DNA from: Geosiphon pyriformis | Lineage: Eukaryota > Glomeromycota > Glomeromycetes > Archaeosporales > Geosiphonaceae | Length of the DNA stretch: 64,000 nt | Direction of reading: 5' to 3' | Assembly (NCBI GenBank): GCA_016748015.1 | Contig: JAAOMT010000213.1 | Span: 238,529 to 302,528, forward strand | In this document: piece by piece, positions 58,570 to 64,000 of the stretch | Layout of the letters: the number at the start of each line of letters is the position of its first letter | Numbering within the stretch: position 1 is the first letter of the stretch | The notes under the pieces: model-generated | Seen by the model: the letters and a program-made list of their open reading frames with translations, nothing else | What the model was told of the DNA's origin: nothing | Databases searched by the model: none | Position numbers and translations under genes: made by a program

Positions 58570-60578
58570 TAAGGCAAAGGAAGAGCCAACAAACCCGATC
58601 CAGAACGCAAATGATCCAATCTACCCAAAACCAAGCGAATTAAAGCCTCCAGAGCCATCATTTTTGACTCCAAACTGCCAATCTTGGCAGTCAGAACCTT
58701 AGAACTGCTCGGACTGAAGTCAACAACTGACTCACCAACGTTGGAGAGAGAGGAGACAGATGATGGCAACGTACCATCCAAAGCCAAACCTGAATTCATA
58801 TCTGAAACAATGGCAGTTGGAGACACTAAAAAAAGAGCTGAGAGAAGGGGCACCAAAGACACCAAGTCAACAAAACTCAATTTTTTTAAAATGAGTGAGA
58901 CCTGATTCAAGAGAATTTCTATGGAGCATTCTAGTACAGCTAATCGACCACCCAAATCAATGGCACCAGACAAAAAGAAATCCATTGAGAAAGCTTTCGA
59001 ACCCGAAATCAAACCAACACCAGGAGCACCTGAAGAGACAACATGAGGGGGAGAGCTGTCTGCCACTTGGGCTCATGTCTTTCCACCAAAAGAAACTGGG
59101 TGAACAATTGGCATCTGCTTCTTCCTATAAATATTGACCAACTGCACCTTATCCTGAGAAGTCACTGTACGTTTCCCACGACCACCAGACCCTTTACCCA
59201 CAGAACAGTTAACAGCAGTATGACCAAACAGTTTGCAATGAGTGCAACTGGCCAAAGAAAGACCAGCCCAATGCAAGCCCACACCCTTAAAGGCCGGAAC
59301 CGAACCAATAGCAGCCAACTTGGATGCCTCACTTTCAAAACAAATTACAGCACACCAATCACAAACATATGAAGTTGGATTATGGCCTATAAAACAAGTT
59401 TTTCCACCATAAGCCTCCACCAATTCAGACAAATCATGAGCAGTCATGCCAATTGGAAGAGTATACAACAAAGCCCAAAACCTATCCCTTGATACCCATG
59501 ATTGTTTATTATCAACAGCCTTTGCCACACGAACAGAATTTTTTCCCACAAAAACAGACCATCTAGCTGTGACCAAATCAGCTACCTCCGATAATTCAAA
59601 TTCCACCAGGGCCTTTTGCCAAAGACCAATGAGCTGCATCTTGATTGATGCAATTTTTCCAAATTTAGAAAACACTGCCTCAACCGCAGATTTGGGAAGA
59701 TCAACAGGGATCTTCTTGATTATTATCTTCTGATCCGAACAACTGTTTACTTTTCTGAGATCATTATTTACCATGATTTTTTCACTGATTGTCATATCTT
59801 TTGCCCTGCCCAAACTTAATTCAGAAGTGAATGTAGATCTTATTATGCCAGAAAATTTTGAGGGAGTTGAAGCTCCCCCAAATCCATCAATTCGATAAAA
59901 AATTTTTTTAATTGCCATTAACTTATCAACATTTGTCTTCTTAAGTACTGCCGAAACTTCAATATCTAATGCAAAAGATTTTACTGGCTCAAAATTCCTT
60001 TTTTCTGGAGCACATGACCTGATATGTGGCACCTGATTGGCACCATCAAACTTAAGGGGAGGAAGCTCCAGCACATCGTCGTTGTCACTCATACAGTCAA
60101 ACAAAGGTTGCTTCAGTGAGTTGCTCAGCACATATGTTTGAGTACGAGTCTTTCTCAGCATAGTTTTGTTCATGCCATTGTCTTCATCTAATTCTGTATA
60201 GCAGGTTTCTTCGGCCACCATGTTCGCCATATCTTTGACATTCGAGAGACCACTGACACTACTAGCAACACTGCCAATTTTACTGCCCCAGAACACTACA
60301 GGCTTGGTACTAGCACCACCAATATCCTCCAGGCTCAGCAATCTAGCAGACGAATCGACCATATTACCAACAGCAGGCTTTTTCGGTTTCTTGTAGAATA
60401 CACTCCGAAAGTAGACTGTATCCACGCGCTTCTTCTTTGCACTTTGGCAGGTCTCCAAACCAGCTGAAACCGAGCCAGAACCACTAGCAGAAAAGTCTAT
60501 TGGTTCTATTACGACAAATAGAGGTATATTAGAAGAAATAACTTGGTGAACAAAGAGTAAAGGAATAAAGTAAAGCAA
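58569..60578 (-). pseudogene. LINE-4 ORF1 (RRM-like, CCHC knuckle; one premature stop)
   Basis: The frame is open from about 60,578; the true start is probably the ATG or another start shortly inside it. It runs 501 codons to TGA 59,073-59,075 and then on in the same frame to TAA 58,571-58,569. The stop replaces Trp (GGKT-stop-AQVADS; LINE-1 has RTWAQIADG). Domains: Lys-rich N-terminus (AKKKRVDTVYFRS), acidic MSDNDDVLELPP, an RRM-like fold (IIIKKIPVDLPKSAVEAVF...FGKIASIKMQLIGLWQKALVEF), WVSRDRFWALLYTLP, an intact zinc knuckle CTHCKLFGHTAVNC, and a long Leu/Ser-rich tail with coiled-coil character. Confidence 0.88.
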
Positions 60579-60633
60579 TTTCTCCTAAAAAATTCTTTGC
60601 TTTCGCAGCGGCCAGGGGATCGATGAGAGAAAG

Positions 60634-61169
60634 TTATATTTATTTTTTTAATAAATTTTAATTTAATAAATACAATTTTATTAAAAATTTTAAAAAAGTT
60701 ACAAAAGATTTAATAATTTTAAATATAATAACAATTAAGTAATTTAATAATAATTTTTAAAAATTCTTAAAATACAAATTTTTATAAAACAGTTTAATAT
60801 TGTTTTTTAATATTAATTTAAGATTAATATAATTAAACAGCAATTAAAAAATAATTTTTATATAACTTGTTTTAATTTTAAAAAAATATTAAATATTAAA
60901 TATTAAAATTAAAACCAATTGTTATAATTAAAATTAGTAAAACAAAATTAGTAAAAAAATTAAGATTAAATAAAAAAATCAAAACTTTATTGTTTAAAAT
61001 AAAAAAACCAAAACTTTATTGTTTAAAAAAAAAACTGGTTTTAAATATTTATAATAAATTTAAAATTTTTAAAAAACACAAAATTGGTATTTTAAAAAAT
61101 ATTAGTTTTTTTTTTAAATTGTTTTTTAATTGGTTTGTTTTTTTAATTATTATTTTTTTTTTATTACAT
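60634..61169. other. AT-rich spacer between LINE-4 and LINE-5
   Basis: Nearly pure A/T; a Lys/Phe-rich frame at 60,990-61,229 is a composition artefact. No gene seen. Confidence 0.55.
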
Positions 61170-64000
61170 TTTATGAATGAAATCCAAATACTACTTAGTA
61201 TAATACATCAATTAATTGATCTAAAATAGACATGAATTATGTATTTTCTACATGTGACCAGCCACTCAGGCCAATCAGGACCACACTAAATATCTATATG
61301 CACTAAGACTAAGTTTTCAACACCTGAGAAAAACAAACAAGATTTACGAAAACCAAAACCAACACCAATTGCCTCAACAATATCCAGCAACTTAACAACA
61401 CCCACAGAAAGCATCACAGGTAGCTTTAAAACTGAAACTAAATCTGAACTGTCACTAGATATCATCTCACTTTTCTTCATGTAGGCACGATGCTTAGCAT
61501 GGACCAACCAAATCTCATCTTTAAAGGCAAGACTTAAGTTATACACAAATTTTACAACCTTCTGACCAGCTATTTTGGCATCTTCAAAGACAGATACAGC
61601 TTCTTAAAGCCAATTCTTAAAAACAAAGCCCTTGCAAAGAGCTGTGCAAACTGCATCATTTGAAGCACAAGAAAATAAAAACTGAGAAACACTTGAAGAG
61701 GAGACAAAAAAACCAGAAAGAAGACCCAAGCAGTAGCGTGAGCATCCAACAAGCAACAATGAGTTGAATTATCTATCACACAAGAAAAGACATGGTCAAA
61801 AACTACAATCTCATCACAATACAAACACAGCACACTGGAATAGCATCTGCTATACAAATGCTTCCGAACAGTAACTGGCAGCCGATAATATAGAGCTTTT
61901 ATGAAATATGTACAAACACCAGTTATGGATTTACTAGTAAAACCAACAGCCATGTACAAATCTGGATGTCACACCAATGATGAACTAAACCAATTAATGT
62001 TTGAACACAGACTGCTATCCAAAACCCAAGAACTCGAACCAATCTCTCAGCATGCTCAATGAACAGACTGAAAGACCCTATGAACAAAATATCTAAAATT
62101 ACCAGAGACAACATTCTCATCAGCTAAAATATAACATTCCTCCACACATAAAATAAGACACCAGAGAGAAAAAAAAGCTGTGTCAGCAAGTATATCAGCA
62201 TGTTTGTTGCCCATGACATCGAAATGGCCTTGTATCTTATGCCAGCTAACACTCAAATCTTTTTTTCTAATAATGTTTACAATATGTCAATGCTCAATTC
62301 AACAGCAATTCCTAAATCTGGATAAACCACATCTAGTTCTGATTTGCAAACATCCAAGACAGTCTAACTGTCCAAATAGATATTAACCAAGCTATTAGGA
62401 AGGACACACTCAAAAGCCAACACAATGGCCTGCAATTTAGCCAAAGTAGAAAACATCAAACCAGAAATTCTGACCCCTAAACTCAAGCTTATGTTTTCAA
62501 AAAAACCACAGCACCAGCCTTCATGTTAATACTTACCAAGCTTTTCAGAGATCTATCTGTATAAACAGAAAGGCTGTCAGTCTCAAGATCCAGTAACTGA
62601 TTACAAATCAGTTCAAACTCACTAGATTTCAAAATATCCAAATGCTCAGTACCAATTACAGGTAAAAAATGGGCAAGAGAAGAAGTTACACTATCAAGAA
62701 AGTCAATAAAAAGCCTAAACCATCTAGAAACAGGGCCATATGAGTCCAGTCTTTTCCAATGCTTGAATGTTCTCCAATCAAAAACAACACTATTCTTACA
62801 GCAAAGCTGTTCAACAAAAGCAATACCATATTTCTGAAGAGAAAAAAAAAATCCAAAATAATCAGACCTGCTAAGAACAGATAATATGGGAGTATTATCA
62901 CGAAAATGGAAAGAATTGCTTACTTGACCACCCAAAAACAGACCACACTCAAGAAAAATACAAACCACACCTACCAAAAAATTATTAAAAACACTGACTT
63001 TAATATGAATTAGGGATGCCAAAAGGTGAAATAGACTTCAAGACAGAACCTGCAAGTCATAAAACCTGTGCAGAAACAAACAACCCAAAATTTCAACAGA
63101 GTTTGTAAAACACACAATAGAAGCAACTTTGTTTTCAGCTTGAACTTACTTGAAAGTTTTTAAGTCATACAATGAAGGATGACAAAGTGCGTTATTGGGA
63201 AAATTGAGAGGTAGACCAGACTTCAGCTTTAAGTCCCTGCAAATCAAAGAATCCTACTTGTTACATATACTGATAGGAACAAAACTGAACTGCATCCTGT
63301 AGCTAACAATGGAGTAGAAAACTGCTGACACCAGATACAAAAACTGCTTATCAGAAATGGTTTTCCTTAGAATTAGATTGGCAAAAAATCTGATATCAGA
63401 ATCCACTTTAGCCAAACTAGGCTTTAACAAACCTTCAGTTGACAAAAAAATTCTCAGGTAGCAATGAAACTCTCCTTTCTTGACAATAGAAATAGGTAAA
63501 CCATTGATAGACAAATTAGGACATGCCACTTTGCAATTAATAGAAATTGTCACTGTTTTGTCATTGTTAATGGAAATGTTATTGATTCGAAAAAATTCAC
63601 TAGCAACATTGAGAATGTATTGGGTTGCAGTTTGGCTGTTACCAATTTAGATTGTGTCATCAACAAAAGCACTAGCAACAAGAAAAGATGTCAATCCAGC
63701 TTGAGATTCCAAATGACCAGTCTTGGCAACAAAATAAGAGTTCACCTTATAATCATATATGCTTTTTCCATCTTTTGACTTCACACAAAAGAGGATCATA
63801 AAATATACACCAAAGAAGCAGTAAGAACACTTCCCCTTGATCCAAACCATTGTGCACTTGGTATCCATCTGTCAAACCAAAATCTGTTATTATCTTATTA
63901 ACATGACCATTGTGAATGCCACCAAAAAATCTAATGAACTTGTCACACATCTTTATTCTGACCAAATTGTTCCTAAAATGCTCCCACCCAATAGAGTTGT
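61170..64000 (-). mobile_element. LINE-5: decayed LINE, 3' half, continues past window
   Basis: On the minus strand the family 3' tail (about 61,170-61,285, with the GTGGTCCTGATTGGCCTGAGTG start) is preceded by ORF2. The element runs off the right edge inside the RT domain. It shares FGFRKSCLFFSGVENLV with LINE-1 (FGFCKSCLFFSDVGNLV), so the two are the same subfamily. It has the same orientation as LINE-4, 540 bp apart. Confidence 0.88.
61286..64000 (-). pseudogene. LINE-5 ORF2, RT to C-terminus (broken, partial)
   Basis: From the right edge leftward: RT palm (KMCDKFIRFFGGIHNGHVNKII; VHNGLDQGEVF), ASAFVDDTI followed by TAA where Trp is expected (near 63,645), YLRIFLSTEGLLKPSLAKV, VSAVFYSIVSYRMQFSFVP, RNase H SVYTDRSLKSL (Gly of D-G-S is Arg) with relics of the middle motifs near 62,330-62,440, MSVSWHKIQGHFDVMGNKHAD, a Cys/His motif CLYCDEIVVFDHVFSC (intact), and the C-terminus ending at 61,286. 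Several frameshifts and stops are present. The YxDD-equivalent Asp pair is intact. Confidence 0.85.

Larger units (their letters stand above)
53757..60633 (-). mobile_element. LINE-4: nearly intact full-length non-LTR retrotransposon
   Basis: 6.9 kb on the minus strand, from the 5' terminus CTCTCATCGATCCCCTGGCC (near 60,630) through ORF1 and ORF2 to the 3' tail (TAGTGTTGCCTTGTCTGGTC to CTCGTTAAATGTGTTAAATAAA). It is the best-preserved copy and much richer in G and C than the desert. ORF1 has one stop; ORF2 has one frameshift and about eight stops. ORF1 with RRM-like and CCHC domains plus ORF2 with endonuclease, RT and RNase H fits the I/Tad-type group of LINEs. No clear target duplication can be recognised in the A/T-rich flanks. 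Confidence 0.93.

Noticed and set aside
60990-61229. Lys/Phe-rich ORF of 79 codons
   Set aside because: A/T composition artefact in the spacer between LINE-4 and LINE-5.
1-64000. CRISPR arrays, operons with ribosome binding sites, riboswitches
   Set aside because: The DNA is eukaryotic; no regularly spaced direct repeats with unique spacers seen.
1-64000. tRNA, rRNA or snRNA genes
   Set aside because: I looked for tRNA A/B box-like sequence and conserved snRNA or rRNA words in the gene island and saw none; a dedicated scan was not possible.

Overview
The window reads as nuclear DNA of a fungus, most probably an arbuscular mycorrhizal fungus (Glomeromycotina). That placement is inference: overall base composition is extremely AT-rich, the host genes carry many short spliceosomal introns, and the gene set (ITFG1/TIP, a ZDHHC1/11-like enzyme, KHDC4, RBM18) is one that early-diverging fungi share with animals. 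Old copies of one non-LTR retrotransposon (LINE) lineage occur throughout. No bacterial, viral or organellar gene was recognised.

Layout. 1-118: 5' end of an unrecognised gene running off the left edge. 119-34,700: a transposon graveyard. It holds a relic LTR (843-2,441, interrupted), a Ty3/gypsy element with both LTRs (3,463-11,186) lying inside a fossil LINE whose two halves flank it (2,712-3,462 and 11,187 to at least about 13,800), a decayed LINE (LINE-1, 15,155-22,018), a fossil Ty3 reverse transcriptase (22,500-23,450), a better preserved LINE with long target-site duplications (LINE-2, 24,785-31,591), and a stack of fossil LINE 3' ends (33,240-34,520). 34,700-53,160: a compact gene island with KHDC4-like splicing factor (-), SmG (+), eIF3i (-), LSm6 (+), RBM18-like (+), ITFG1/TIP-like FG-GAP membrane protein (-), a DHHC palmitoyltransferase (+) and ribosomal protein L9 (-). 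Each was assembled exon by exon and every one closes in frame. Between ITFG1 and the DHHC gene lie a 5'-only LINE fragment (LINE-3) and a short inverted-repeat MITE-like element. 53,440-64,000: another LINE fossil tail, a nearly full-length LINE (LINE-4, minus, 53,757-60,633) and a LINE of the LINE-1 type (LINE-5, minus) running off the right edge.

How the parts relate. Five of the eight host genes act on RNA: spliceosome SmG, KHDC4 and RBM18; LSm6 of the U6/mRNA-decay ring; eIF3i in translation initiation. Two head-to-head pairs (KHDC4/SmG and eIF3i/LSm6) share intergenic regions of 244 and 219 bp, which suggests bidirectional promoters. The transposons share a pattern of decay: nearly every premature stop I could compare with a sister copy replaces a Trp, Gln or Arg codon, that is, a C-to-T or G-to-A transition. 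Catalytic residues have gone the same way (Asp to Asn, Glu to Lys) while reading frames often survive for kilobases. The AT-rich deserts appear to be the end point of this process, because LINE and Ty3 coding sequence can still be recognised in them.
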